Source: VRUE01 sp963822295 (GTDB lineage: Bacteria; Actinomycetota; Thermoleophilia; Solirubrobacterales; 70-9). From it: 64,000 bases of DNA. Below, piece by piece: positions 39,597 to 48,171 of this stretch. The notes below the pieces were generated by a model. It searched no databases and was not told the origin of the DNA. It saw nothing but the letters and a program-made list of their open reading frames with translations. Every line of letters starts with the position of its first letter. The stretch's first letter is position 1. The stretch spans positions 1,860,001-1,924,000 of the forward strand of contig CAWGHD010000002.1 in assembly GCA_963822295.1 (NCBI GenBank), in the 5' to 3' direction. The position numbers were made by a program, and so were the translations under genes.

Positions 39597-41434
39597 ATCG
39601 CGCACTCCCCCTCCCCGCGCTCGACCTTGTAGGGGCTGGAGCGGTTCCAGTCGATGAACTGCTGCATCGTCTCGAGGCTGAACTCGGCGGGCAGGGTGAG
39701 GTCCTTGATCTCGCCTTCGAAGCGCTCGGCGCCGGCCCGCTCGGCGAAGGCGTTGAACTCCTCGCCCTCGTTGCGCTCGGCCTCATACAGCCTGATCCAG
39801 CGCTCGACCGCCTCCGGCACCCGTTTGGCGGGCAGCCGCGATTTGAGCCGTGTCCCGAAGACGATCTCACCGCCGACGAAATTGCCCGCGATGTGAGGGA
39901 TGTAGGCGGGCATCTGGCGCCCGTTGACTTTCAGCGAGGCGCCGTAGAAGCCGATGTTGGCGATGTGGTGCTGGCTGCACCCGTTCGGGCAGCCGCTCAT
40001 CTTGATGTGGATCTGCTTGGTCAGCTCGTCGTCGATCTCCATCTCCTCGACCCGCTCCTTGATCGCGCGGTTGAGGCCCATCGAGCTGGTGATGCCCAGT
40101 TTGCAGCTGTCGGTGCCGGGGCAGCTGACCACGTCGGTGATCTCGCGCGGGCCGGCCTCGCCGAGGCCGAGCTCGGTCAGCCGCTGCCAGACCTCGTAGA
40201 GGGAGCCGTCGCGGACCCAGCGCAGGACGAAGTTCTGCTGGACGGTGCTGCGCGCGTAGCCGCCGGTGTGCTCGCGCATGATCGCCGCCAGGCCGCGGAA
40301 CTGGTCCGGGGTCAGGTCGCCGCGGGTGATCTTCACCTCGACGGTGGAGAAGCCCTCCTGGCGCTGGGCCTGGACGTTGCCCGCGACGAAGCGCTCGAAC
40401 TCGGTGCGGTCGCCGTTGGGGGAGTCGGCGGCGGCGGGCTCGGCGGGGGCGTTCGCCTCCTCGTCGTCCTCGTAGCGCAGGCGCTCGACCAGCTCGGCGC
40501 CGAACTCGCGCTCCGCCACCCAGTCGCCCTCTAGCTCGGCGTCGACCTGCTCGCGGAAGGCGTCCATGCCGATCTTGTCGATCAGGACCTTGATCCGGGC
40601 GCGGGCGCGGTTGACGCGGAGCCACTCCTGGCGATCGAAGATGCGCAGCGCGGCCTCCGCCACCTTGAGGTAGTCGCCGTTGTCGGCCTCGACGAACTCG
40701 TAGAGGGTCGGCGCGACGCGGGCCATGATCGAGGTGCCGCCACCGACGCGGACCTCGAAGCCCTTGACCCCGTCCTTCTCGCGGGCGAGGAAGGCGATGT
40801 CGTGGATGCCGCTGATCGCGCGGTCGGCCTCGGAGCCGGTGAAGGAGGTCTTGATCTTGCGCGGCATCAGCTGCGTCGTCGGGTGGCGGACGAAGTAGCG
40901 CACGTAGGCGCCGCCGTAGGGGGTCGGGTCGAAGATCTCATCCGGGGCGACGCCGGCCCAGGGGTCGCCGGTCACGTTGCGGATCGTGTTGCCGCAGCCC
41001 TCCCGCGAGGAGAGGCCGGACTCGGCGATCTCACGCAGCAGCAGCTCGGTGTCGCGCAACGGCACGTGGTGGATCTGGATGTTCTGCCGCGTCGTCACGT
41101 GGCCCTTGTTGAGCGGCGCGTACTTCTCGACGACGCTGGCGAAGGACTCCATCTGCTCCGGGGTCACCCCGCCGAGCGGAAGCTTGATGCGGATCATCTG
41201 GACGTCGGGCTGCCGCTGGCCGTAGACGCCCTGTTTGAGGCGAAAGCCGATGAACTGGTTTTCCTCGAGCTCGCCGGAGAGGAACTGCTCGGCTTCGTTG
41301 TCGAAGTCGTCGAACTCGCGCTCGATGATCGGGATGACGTACCCGGGGACGTTCTCGTAGGTCTCCGGGTTCTCCAGGGTGCCGGTGCGGCCTTTGCCGC
41401 GCTGCGGCTTGTCTTGATCGACTACGACGTCCAC
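39593..41434 (-). CDS. sir: Ferredoxin-dependent nitrite/sulfite reductase
   Basis: A 613-residue siroheme enzyme starting at GTG 41434. The two ferredoxin-like repeats are present (TTRQNIQIHHVPL in the first, STVQQNFVLRWV in the second). CPGTDSCKLGIT and SGCPNGCSQHHIANIG are the four cysteines binding the 4Fe-4S cluster and siroheme. Context in a sulfate operon says sulfite to sulfide. An Ala/Glu/Pro-rich insert (EEANAPAEPAAADSPNG) lies between the repeats. It is normal in length for actinobacterial SirA. Confidence 0.93.
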   Translation of the reverse strand: MDVVVDQDKPQRGKGRTGTLENPETYENVPGYVIPIIEREFDDFDNEAEQFLSGELEENQFIGFRLKQGVYGQRQPDVQMIRIKLPLGGVTPEQMESFASVVEKYAPLNKGHVTTRQNIQIHHVPLRDTELLLREIAESGLSSREGCGNTIRNVTGDPWAGVAPDEIFDPTPYGGAYVRYFVRHPTTQLMPRKIKTSFTGSEADRAISGIHDIAFLAREKDGVKGFEVRVGGGTSIMARVAPTLYEFVEADNGDYLKVAEAALRIFDRQEWLRVNRARARIKVLIDKIGMDAFREQVDAELEGDWVAEREFGAELVERLRYEDDEEANAPAEPAAADSPNGDRTEFERFVAGNVQAQRQEGFSTVEVKITRGDLTPDQFRGLAAIMREHTGGYARSTVQQNFVLRWVRDGSLYEVWQRLTELGLGEAGPREITDVVSCPGTDSCKLGITSSMGLNRAIKERVEEMEIDDELTKQIHIKMSGCPNGCSQHHIANIGFYGASLKVNGRQMPAYIPHIAGNFVGGEIVFGTRLKSRLPAKRVPEAVERWIRLYEAERNEGEEFNAFAERAGAERFEGEIKDLTLPAEFSLETMQQFIDWNRSSPYKVERGEGECAI

Positions 41435-41473
41435 AGGCTTGAAAATAGCAAAACCTGACAGGGATTAGGGTAT

Positions 41474-41878
41474 TTAGCCCTGAGCAGCCTTTTTTCGTGC
41501 CTGGAGGATGGATGCGGCCTCACCCGACTCGGCCACGTAGGAGCCCTCCGAATCGAGCTCGAGGCCGGCCTCCTCCCAGCCGACGATCCCCTCGCTGAGC
41601 TTGACGGCGTCGAAGCCGCCGTCCTCGAGCGCTTCCGCCGCCATCGAGGAGCGGGTGCCGCCGCGGCAGTAGAGGACCACCGGGCGCGAGGAGTCGAGCT
41701 CGCCGCTGCGCTCCGCGAGCTCCTCCAGCGGCAGGTGGGTGGCGCCGGCGATGTGGCCCGCGTCCCACTCGTGGCCGACGCGCACGTCGACGAGCTGCGC
41801 GCCGTCCTCGAGCAGGGCCTGCGCCTCCTCGCGGGAGACCTCCCTGGCGCCGCCCTCCTGCTGGGCCTCCTCAGTCAA
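41474..41878 (-). CDS. Single-domain rhodanese sulfurtransferase
   Basis: A 134-residue protein with a TTG start at 41878 that overlaps the dodecin stop. QLVDVRVGHEWDAGHIAGATHLPLEEL is the rhodanese fold start, and VVLYCRGGTRSSMAAEAL the active-site loop with catalytic Cys. It could carry sulfane sulfur made from the operon's sulfide. A 39-bp gap follows before the sulfite reductase gene, with an AT-richer stretch that may be regulatory. Confidence 0.9.
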   Translation of the reverse strand: MTEEAQQEGGAREVSREEAQALLEDGAQLVDVRVGHEWDAGHIAGATHLPLEELAERSGELDSSRPVVLYCRGGTRSSMAAEALEDGGFDAVKLSEGIVGWEEAGLELDSEGSYVAESGEAASILQARKKAAQG

Positions 41879-42080
41879 CCTCGGTCCCCTCGATCAGGAA
41901 CGCGACCCGGACGTGGGCCCGGTACTCGTCGAGGTTCTCGCCGCGGATGCCGGTCGAGACGATGTCCACGGCGCGGATGTTGCGCAGCGTCCCCTGCGCC
42001 TGGGAGAGCGCCTGTTTCGCGGCGTCGTCGGTCGATGTCTTTGAGCTGCCGACCAGCTCGATGATTTTCACGACAGTCAT
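41871..42080 (-). CDS. Dodecin-family flavin-binding protein
   Basis: A 69-residue protein of the usual dodecin size: MTVVKIIELVGSSKTSTDDA, AVDIVSTGIRGENLDEYRAHVRVAFLIE. Dodecins form hollow 12-mers that bind riboflavin, FMN or CoA. The conserved Trp of flavin-binding dodecins (SWEDA) is replaced here (STDDA), so flavin stacking may be weak or another ligand is bound. It overlaps both neighbours and so is fixed in the sulfate operon. Confidence 0.88.
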   Translation of the reverse strand: MTVVKIIELVGSSKTSTDDAAKQALSQAQGTLRNIRAVDIVSTGIRGENLDEYRAHVRVAFLIEGTEVD

Positions 42081-42259
42081 CGCATTCCACCTTCCATGTC
42101 AATGATCGTTCGCTTTGCGCTGACACCCTCGAGCAGCGCAGCCCGCGTCCACGGGCTGACCGTCTCGGAGGGGGCCGCCGCCGGAGTCGTCTCCGCGACG
42201 AACCGCTCGACCGCCGCTGAGATCGCGGCGGCCTCCTCAGCGCTGGCGCTCTGCTCCAT
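42077..42259 (-). CDS. Small protein heading the sulfate operon
   Basis: A 60-residue protein from ATG 42259, overlapping the dodecin start (ATGA). It has an Ala-rich helix (EEAAAISAAVERFVAET), a Pro-rich linker, and SPWTRAALLEGVSAKR. This helix-linker-W-R-A pattern resembles small epsilon-like subunits of acyl-CoA carboxylases, but the match is by memory of the pattern and is weak. No carboxylase gene is adjacent. Confidence 0.55.
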   Translation of the reverse strand: MEQSASAEEAAAISAAVERFVAETTPAAAPSETVSPWTRAALLEGVSAKRTIIDMEGGMR

Positions 42260-42296
42260 GGCCGAAGCCTAGATGGTTGGTTTGGGCGCGGAGCGC

Positions 42297-44045
42297 CTAG
42301 CGCCCGGGCTCGTGGTCCTGGGTCTTGCCCAGGCCCTTGATCGGGCTTCCCTCGGTCGTCTCGCCGCAGCTCACCGGATGCGGGTCGAAGGGATCGATGA
42401 AGGCGTGGCCCTTGGAGGCGGCGCGGAGCTGCGGGCCCTTGATGATCTGGCTCCCGGGCGCGCACTGGATGGCGTGGTCGCGGACGCCGTCGCGGGCGTC
42501 GAGGACGTCGTCGCCGCCGCCGCCGTAGATGCGGTCCTCGCCGGGCTGGCCGAGGATCGCGTTCTTGCCGCCGTCGCCGATCAGCACGTCGTTGTCGAAG
42601 GAGCCCTCCATGTCCTCGTTGGAGTCGGATAGGAGGACCGGGTCGCAGCCCTCGACCTCGTCGATCCAGGCTTTGTTCTTGGGGAAGGAGACGTAGAGCA
42701 GGCCGGGGTGCTCCTGGGTCTCGGCGAAGGAGGCGTCGTCCTTGCCGGGGCCGCCGACGATCCGCCCCCCGGCGCAACCGCCGCCGGCGGCCAGCAGGTC
42801 GCCGTGCTTGCCGCCGTAGAGGAAGGTCGGCCCCGGGACGCTGCCGATCAGCCCGTCGGAGCCGGCGCCGCCGAAGAGCTTGTCGGCGCCGAAGCCGGCC
42901 TCGATCAGGTCGTCCTCGGGCCCGCCCTTGATCGTGTCGTTTCCGAGCCCGCCGGCAATGCGGACCCCGCCGACCGCGGCCAGCGAACCTTCGACGCGGA
43001 AGCTGTCCCTGCCCGGCCCGAGGTCGGCCATCAGCCAGCGCGCCGGCCCGCCGACGGAGCAGCTGACCTGGTTGGGCTGGAGCCGGACGCAGCCGGCGCC
43101 GACCGCGATGCCCTTGGCGGCGCTGATCCCGAAGGCCTCGGTGGCGGGGTCGAAGTTGACCGTGAAGCTGTCGCGGCCGCCGCCGCCGACGATCGCCAGC
43201 CCGCCTCCCCCGCCCCGGGTGAAGTCGACCTCGACGTAGGCCGAGGCCTTCACCTTCCTTTCCTTCCCGCAGGATTCGGTTCGGCCCTTGGCCCCTTTGC
43301 AGCCGTCGCTCCCCTGGTCGCCGCTCAGCTCGTCGCGGCCGCCGCCGCCGATCAGCGTGTCCTTGCCGGGGCCGCCGTGGATCACGTTGGCCTGCCTGTT
43401 GCCGACCAGGATGTCGTCGAAGGCCGAGCCCTCGAGGCTCTCGAAGCGGAAGAGGCGGTCGTGGCCGTCTCCCCGTGCTTTGTGCCGGGCCAGCGAGACC
43501 TTGACCCCGCCGCCCCTGCCGGCGCCGACATCGGTGGCGAAGGAGGCGATGTCGCCCCGGCCGCTGCCGCCGTCCATGCGGTCGTAGCCGTAGTCGCCGT
43601 GGACCAGGTCGAAGTCGCCGCTGCCGCCGCTGACCGTGTCGATGCCGAGACTGCCGGCCGCCTCGTCGGCGTCGCCCGCGCCGCCCAGCACCTCGTCGTC
43701 GCCGAGGTCGCCGATCACCCGGTCCGCATCGCCGGGGCCGCCGTCGACGATGTCGTTGCCGCGGCCGCCGTGGATCAGGTCGGAGCCCGTGCCGCCGCAG
43801 ATCACGTCGTTGCCGAGGCTGCTGACGATCTCGTCGTCACCGCCGGCGCCGAAGATCACGTCGCGGCTCGGCGTCCCACGCAGGAACTCAGGCTCGTCGG
43901 TGCCCTCGATCGTCACCCGCGACCCGTGGCAGCGAAGGACCTCCTCTTTCTCCGGCGAGACGGCGCCCAGCGCGTTGCCCCCGAGGAGCAGCGCGATGAG
44001 CACCCCCGCCACTGCGGCCGCTCTCATGCCGTGTCTGTTCGCCAT
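42297..44045 (-). CDS. Secreted RTX/hemolysin-type calcium-binding repeat protein
   Basis: A 582-residue protein with a signal peptide (AAAVAGVLIALLLGGNALGA). Many nonapeptide repeats of the GGxGxDxxx kind occur: FGAGGDDEIVSS, CGGTGSDLIHGGRGNDIVDGG, GGPGKDTLIGGGGRDELSGDQ, and again near 440-500. They should bind calcium and fold as parallel beta-rolls. The middle part (about 265-350) lacks repeats. No catalytic domain is visible. Its C-terminus lacks a typical type I secretion signal, and the Sec signal suggests another route in this monoderm. Confidence 0.88.
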   Translation of the reverse strand: MANRHGMRAAAVAGVLIALLLGGNALGAVSPEKEEVLRCHGSRVTIEGTDEPEFLRGTPSRDVIFGAGGDDEIVSSLGNDVICGGTGSDLIHGGRGNDIVDGGPGDADRVIGDLGDDEVLGGAGDADEAAGSLGIDTVSGGSGDFDLVHGDYGYDRMDGGSGRGDIASFATDVGAGRGGGVKVSLARHKARGDGHDRLFRFESLEGSAFDDILVGNRQANVIHGGPGKDTLIGGGGRDELSGDQGSDGCKGAKGRTESCGKERKVKASAYVEVDFTRGGGGGLAIVGGGGRDSFTVNFDPATEAFGISAAKGIAVGAGCVRLQPNQVSCSVGGPARWLMADLGPGRDSFRVEGSLAAVGGVRIAGGLGNDTIKGGPEDDLIEAGFGADKLFGGAGSDGLIGSVPGPTFLYGGKHGDLLAAGGGCAGGRIVGGPGKDDASFAETQEHPGLLYVSFPKNKAWIDEVEGCDPVLLSDSNEDMEGSFDNDVLIGDGGKNAILGQPGEDRIYGGGGDDVLDARDGVRDHAIQCAPGSQIIKGPQLRAASKGHAFIDPFDPHPVSCGETTEGSPIKGLGKTQDHEPGR

Positions 44046-44082
44046 CGGTGCGTGTAACCCTCGACGGCGCCCGAGGGATCGC

Positions 44083-45450
44083 TCAAGCGCTGCGGATCAG
44101 CTTCTTGTTGACGAACTCGTCGGCTCCGTAACGGCCGAGCTCGCGTCCGAATCCGGAGCGCTTGAAGCCGCCGAACGGGAGCTCGGGGCTGTCGGCGAGG
44201 ACCAGGTTGACGTAGACCATGCCGGCTTCGATCCTGTCGGCGACACGCTCTCCCTGCTCGGGATCGGTCGTCATCACATAGGAGCCGAGCCCGAACGGCG
44301 TCTGGTTGGCGAGCTCGACCGCCTCGTCCTCGGAGCCGACCCTGTAGACCTGGGCCACCGGGCCGAAGAACTCTTCCTGCGACGCCTCGGAGCCCGGGGC
44401 GATGCCGGTGAGGACGGTCGGCTCGAAGTAGTTCCCGTCGCGCCTGCCGCCGACGACCACCTCGGCGCCGCCCTCGACGGCCCGCTTCACCTGGTCCTCG
44501 AGCCGGTCGGCCGCGGTCTCCGAGGAGAGCGGGCCGAGCGCGGTGTCCTCGGCGGTCGGGTCGCCGAAGTGCGCCGCCCCCAATGACGCGCTGAGCTTCT
44601 CGACGAAGTCGTCGTAGTACTCGTCGGCGACGATGAAGCGCTTGGCGGCGTTGCAGGACTGGCCGGTGTTGTCGAGCCGCGCTTCGCTCGCCGCCTGGAC
44701 CGTCGCGTCGAGGTCCTCGGTGCCGAGCACGATGAACGGGTCCGAGCCGCCCATCTCGAGCACGACCTTCTTCAGGTTGCGGCCGGCGATCTCGGCGACG
44801 GCGGCGCCGGCGCGCTCGGAGCCGGTGACCGAGACACCGTGCAGGCGGGGGTCGGCGAGCACCCACTCGACCTGCTCGTTGGTGGCGTAGACGTTCTGGT
44901 AGACGCCCTCGGGGGCGCCGGCGGCGTCGTAGATCCTCTCGATCGCCGCCGCCGATTCGGGGCACTGCGGAGCGTGCTTGAGCAGGATCGGGTTGCCGAT
45001 CACCAGGTTCGGCCCGGCGAAGCGGGCCACCTGGTAGTAGGGGAAGTTCCAGGGCATGATCCCGAGCAGGACCCCGAAGGCGCTGCGGCGGACGACGGCG
45101 GTGCCCTCGCCGGCGAATCCCCTGATCGGTTCGTCGGCCATCAGGTCCTCGGCGTTGTCGGCGTAGAAGGCGTAGATGTCGCCGGCGAAGTCGACCTCGC
45201 CGAGAGCCTGCTCGAGCGGCTTGCCCATCTCCCGGACGATGATCTCGGCAAGCTCCCGGCTGCGCTCCTTGTGCAGCTCGCCGACTCTGCGCACGAGCTC
45301 GGCGCGGTCGGCCACCGAGGTCGAGGGGGTCCAGGCTCGGTAGGCGTCGTCGGCCCGCCCGATCGCGGCGCGGAGCTCCTCGTCCGAGATCTCCGGGTAC
45401 TCCTTGACCGTCTCGCCGGTGGCTGGGTTGACTACGGCGTAATGGCTCAT
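44083..45450 (-). CDS. NAD(P)-dependent aldehyde dehydrogenase (succinate-semialdehyde type)
   Basis: A 455-residue ALDH. GIMPWNFPYYQVARFAGPNLVIGN is the cofactor region, VLEMGGSDPFIVL the general-base Glu block, and NTGQSCNAAKRFIV the catalytic Cys. This short form with MPWNFP matches GabD/Sad-type succinate semialdehyde dehydrogenases. It is the last gene of the operon aminotransferase-pucR-ald-ALDH, 28 bases after ald. It would oxidise the aldehyde made by transamination of GABA or a similar omega-amino acid. Confidence 0.92.
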   Translation of the reverse strand: MSHYAVVNPATGETVKEYPEISDEELRAAIGRADDAYRAWTPSTSVADRAELVRRVGELHKERSRELAEIIVREMGKPLEQALGEVDFAGDIYAFYADNAEDLMADEPIRGFAGEGTAVVRRSAFGVLLGIMPWNFPYYQVARFAGPNLVIGNPILLKHAPQCPESAAAIERIYDAAGAPEGVYQNVYATNEQVEWVLADPRLHGVSVTGSERAGAAVAEIAGRNLKKVVLEMGGSDPFIVLGTEDLDATVQAASEARLDNTGQSCNAAKRFIVADEYYDDFVEKLSASLGAAHFGDPTAEDTALGPLSSETAADRLEDQVKRAVEGGAEVVVGGRRDGNYFEPTVLTGIAPGSEASQEEFFGPVAQVYRVGSEDEAVELANQTPFGLGSYVMTTDPEQGERVADRIEAGMVYVNLVLADSPELPFGGFKRSGFGRELGRYGADEFVNKKLIRSA

Positions 45451-45477
45451 TCGGATCGCTCCTGTCGAATGCTCATT

Positions 45478-46614
45478 TCAAGGCAAGGTCAGCTCTTCGA
45501 TGCCGAGTGCTTCCTCGACCTCCACGTACTCCTCTCCCACCGCCTCGGCAACCGCAGGGTGGGTTATCCGGCCGCCGCCGACGTTGACGCCGAGCCGCAG
45601 GCCGGGGTCCTTGACGATCGCCCCGGCGACGCCGTTGTCGGCCAGTGAGATCGCGTAGGGCAGGGTGGCGTTGGTGAGGGCGTTGGTCGCCGTGATCGGA
45701 ACCGCGCCGGGCATGTTGGCGACGCAGTAGTGGGTGATCCCGTCGACCTCGAAGGTGGGCTCGTGGTGGGTGGTCGGGCGCGAGGTCTCGAAGCAGCCGC
45801 CCTGGTCGATGGCAACGTCGACAAGGACCGCGCCCGTCTGCATCATCGCCAGCTGCTCGCGCTTGATCACATAGGGGGCGCGGGCCCCGTGGACGAGCAC
45901 GGCGCCGATCACCAGGTCGGCGCGGGGCAGCATCTCTTCGACCGCCAGCGTCGTCGAGTAGACGGTCGAGCAGCGGCCGCCGAAGATCACGTCGAGCTCG
46001 CGCAGGCGGTCGATCGACTTGTCGTAGACGAAGACGTCGGCCTCCATCCCGATCGCGATGAAGGCGGCGTTCATGCCGACCACGCCGCCGCCGATCACCA
46101 TCACGTTGGCCGCCGCGACCCCCGGCACGCCGCCGAGCAGGATGCCGCGGCCGCCGAGCGGCTTCTCGAGCATGAAGGACCCGGCCTGGGTCGCGATCTT
46201 GCCGGCGATCTCGCTCATCGGCGCCAGCAGCGGCAGCCGCCCGCGCTTGTCCTCGACCGTCTCGTAGGCGATGCAGATCGCCCCCGACTCCCGCAGCCCG
46301 CGGGCCAGCCCGGGGTCCGGGGCGAGGTGCAGGTAGGTGAAGAGAACCTGCCCGGGCCGCAGCATCTCGATCTCCTCGGGCTGCGGCTCCTTGACCTTGA
46401 TCACCATCTCGGCCTCGGCGAAGACGGTCGCTGCGTCGGGGGCGATCCGCGCCCCCTGGGCCTCGTATTCGGCGTCGGCGATCGCGCTGCCCTCGCCGGC
46501 GCCGGCCTGGATCAGCAGCTCGTGGCCGTGCTCGACCATCTCGCGCACCCCGGCCGGCGTGATCGCGACGCGGTACTCGTCCACCTTGATCTCGGTCGGC
46601 ACACCCACCTTCAT
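45478..46614 (-). CDS. ald: Alanine dehydrogenase
   Basis: A 378-residue enzyme: MKVGVPTEIKVDEYRVAITP, the substrate Lys/His blocks VIKVKEPQ and LHLAPDPGLA, and the NAD-binding VMVIGGGVVGMNAAFIAIGM. It reversibly deaminates L-alanine to pyruvate and ammonia. In this operon it would regenerate pyruvate for the pyruvate-dependent aminotransferase upstream. ATG 46614 overlaps the pucR stop. Confidence 0.96.
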   Translation of the reverse strand: MKVGVPTEIKVDEYRVAITPAGVREMVEHGHELLIQAGAGEGSAIADAEYEAQGARIAPDAATVFAEAEMVIKVKEPQPEEIEMLRPGQVLFTYLHLAPDPGLARGLRESGAICIAYETVEDKRGRLPLLAPMSEIAGKIATQAGSFMLEKPLGGRGILLGGVPGVAAANVMVIGGGVVGMNAAFIAIGMEADVFVYDKSIDRLRELDVIFGGRCSTVYSTTLAVEEMLPRADLVIGAVLVHGARAPYVIKREQLAMMQTGAVLVDVAIDQGGCFETSRPTTHHEPTFEVDGITHYCVANMPGAVPITATNALTNATLPYAISLADNGVAGAIVKDPGLRLGVNVGGGRITHPAVAEAVGEEYVEVEEALGIEELTLP

Positions 46615-48167
46615 GTGACGAGCTCCCGAGCGCGGAGGGCGAGCCAGAACTCGATCCGGTCGTGGGCGCGGGAGAGGTCGCGGCCGGTCAGCTCTTCGAC
46701 CTTGCGCATCCGGTAGCGCAGCGTGTGGCGGTGGCAGTAGACCTCACGGGCGGCGCGCTCCCACTGGCCGTTCTGTTCGATGAACGCCTCCAGCGAGCGC
46801 AGCAGCTCGCCGCCGTACTCCTCGTCGCCGGACTCGATCGGGCCGAGGACGCTGTCGCAGTAGAGCTTCAGCGCTTCGTCGTCCTGGATCGAGAGCAGCA
46901 GGGTGAAGGCGCCCAGGTCCCGCCACGAGGCGACCTCGGGGGTCGTGCCGTTGTCGAAGGCGGTCGCCTCGAGGGCGCAGCGCGCCTCGTGGAAGGAGCG
47001 GCGCAGCTGCTCCGGCGGCGCCGGCCTGCTGGCGGCGGCGCGCACCGTGCCGCGCTCCTTGACCAGGGCCTTGCGGGCGTCGGCGGCGACGTCCACCGGG
47101 TCGCGGTCGGCGGCGTCGACGACCGCGCAGAGCAGCTCCCGGCCGCCGCTGGAATGGGGGGCGACGACCGCCGGGCAGGCGTCGGCGGCGAGGGCGCGCT
47201 CGAGCGCCGGCTCCGCCGCCGAGGGGTCGTCGAGCGCGAAGACCAGGACCGCGGCCTCCTCGCCGATCCCGAACGGCTCGAGCCGGCGGCGCAGCTCCGA
47301 GGGGTCGAGCAGGCCGCCGAGGGCGCCGGCGAGCACGTCGCCGGCGAGCCGGCGCTCGGTCTCGCGGGCGACGCGGCGGCGCATCAGCTCGAGCGCGACG
47401 ACGGCGACGGCCTGCTGCAGGATCAGGCGCTCGAAGTCGCCGAGGCCGCCGGAGTCGCGGACGATCACGACCCAGGCCTGGGGCGGGCCGCCGCCCGGTG
47501 AGATCACGGGGTGGGCGAGGGCGCGGCCGGCGATCGCCGGGTGGGCGGGGACGAAGGCGTGGCCGTCGCCGGTGTGGCTGAGCGCTTCCTCGCGGATCGC
47601 GGCGACGGCTTCGGCTGAGAGCTCGCGCCGGAAGGCGCGCCCGGCCAGCCGCTCGCCGCGGCCGCCGAGGATCGCCACGGTGCCGCCGACCGCCGAGGCG
47701 ATCGTGGCGACGATCTCCTCCAGCCCGCGCTCTTCGAGGACCAGGCGCTCGAGGCGTCGCTGCACCGCGATGCCGCGCTGGAGCACCTCGTACTGCTCGT
47801 TGACGAGGCGCGCGAAGGCCTTCTCGGTGATCGCGATGAACGGCGTCGAGTAGGGGACCTCGAATAGCGGGAAGTCGCGTTTGGTCGCCTCGTCGACCAG
47901 CGCTTTCGGCAGCTTCTCGTGGTTGAAGCCGGTCCCGAACCCGAGCCCGGCGAGGTTGTGCTCGGCGAGGCGGCGGACGAAGGCGCGCTGCTTGGCGGCG
48001 GAGTCGAAGGGGATCCCGGTGGTCAGCATCAGCTCGCCGCCGGAGAGCCAGGGTGTCGGGTCCTCGAGCTCGGAGATGTGGACCCAGCGCACCGGCGACT
48101 CGGCCGCCTGGGCCCCGGCCGCGAGGTCGAGGCCGAGTTCGTCGAGCAGGCTCTGGACGGTGAGCAT
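46611..48167 (-). CDS. PucR-family transcriptional regulator
   Basis: A 518-residue regulator. Residues 1-125 are the PucR N-terminal domain (LTVQSLLDELGLDLAAGA, WLSGGELMLTTGIPF). A GGDEF-like CdaR middle follows (around 300-390). The C-terminal helix-turn-helix is GSLEAFIEQNGQ-like (LLRSLEAFIEQNGQWERAAR, YCHRHTLRYRMRKVEELTG). PucR/CdaR proteins activate purine, allantoin or amino-acid catabolic genes. Being cotranscribed, it likely controls both arms of the 44-55 kb island through the 49561-49775 region. Confidence 0.92.
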   Translation of the reverse strand: MLTVQSLLDELGLDLAAGAQAAESPVRWVHISELEDPTPWLSGGELMLTTGIPFDSAAKQRAFVRRLAEHNLAGLGFGTGFNHEKLPKALVDEATKRDFPLFEVPYSTPFIAITEKAFARLVNEQYEVLQRGIAVQRRLERLVLEERGLEEIVATIASAVGGTVAILGGRGERLAGRAFRRELSAEAVAAIREEALSHTGDGHAFVPAHPAIAGRALAHPVISPGGGPPQAWVVIVRDSGGLGDFERLILQQAVAVVALELMRRRVARETERRLAGDVLAGALGGLLDPSELRRRLEPFGIGEEAAVLVFALDDPSAAEPALERALAADACPAVVAPHSSGGRELLCAVVDAADRDPVDVAADARKALVKERGTVRAAASRPAPPEQLRRSFHEARCALEATAFDNGTTPEVASWRDLGAFTLLLSIQDDEALKLYCDSVLGPIESGDEEYGGELLRSLEAFIEQNGQWERAAREVYCHRHTLRYRMRKVEELTGRDLSRAHDRIEFWLALRARELVT

Positions 48168-48171
48168 CGGC

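Noticed and set aside
42440..43900. Tandem DNA repeats or CRISPR-like array in the Gly/Asp-rich region
   Set aside because: The regularity comes from GGxGxD protein repeats; the DNA units differ in length and sequence and have no spacers.
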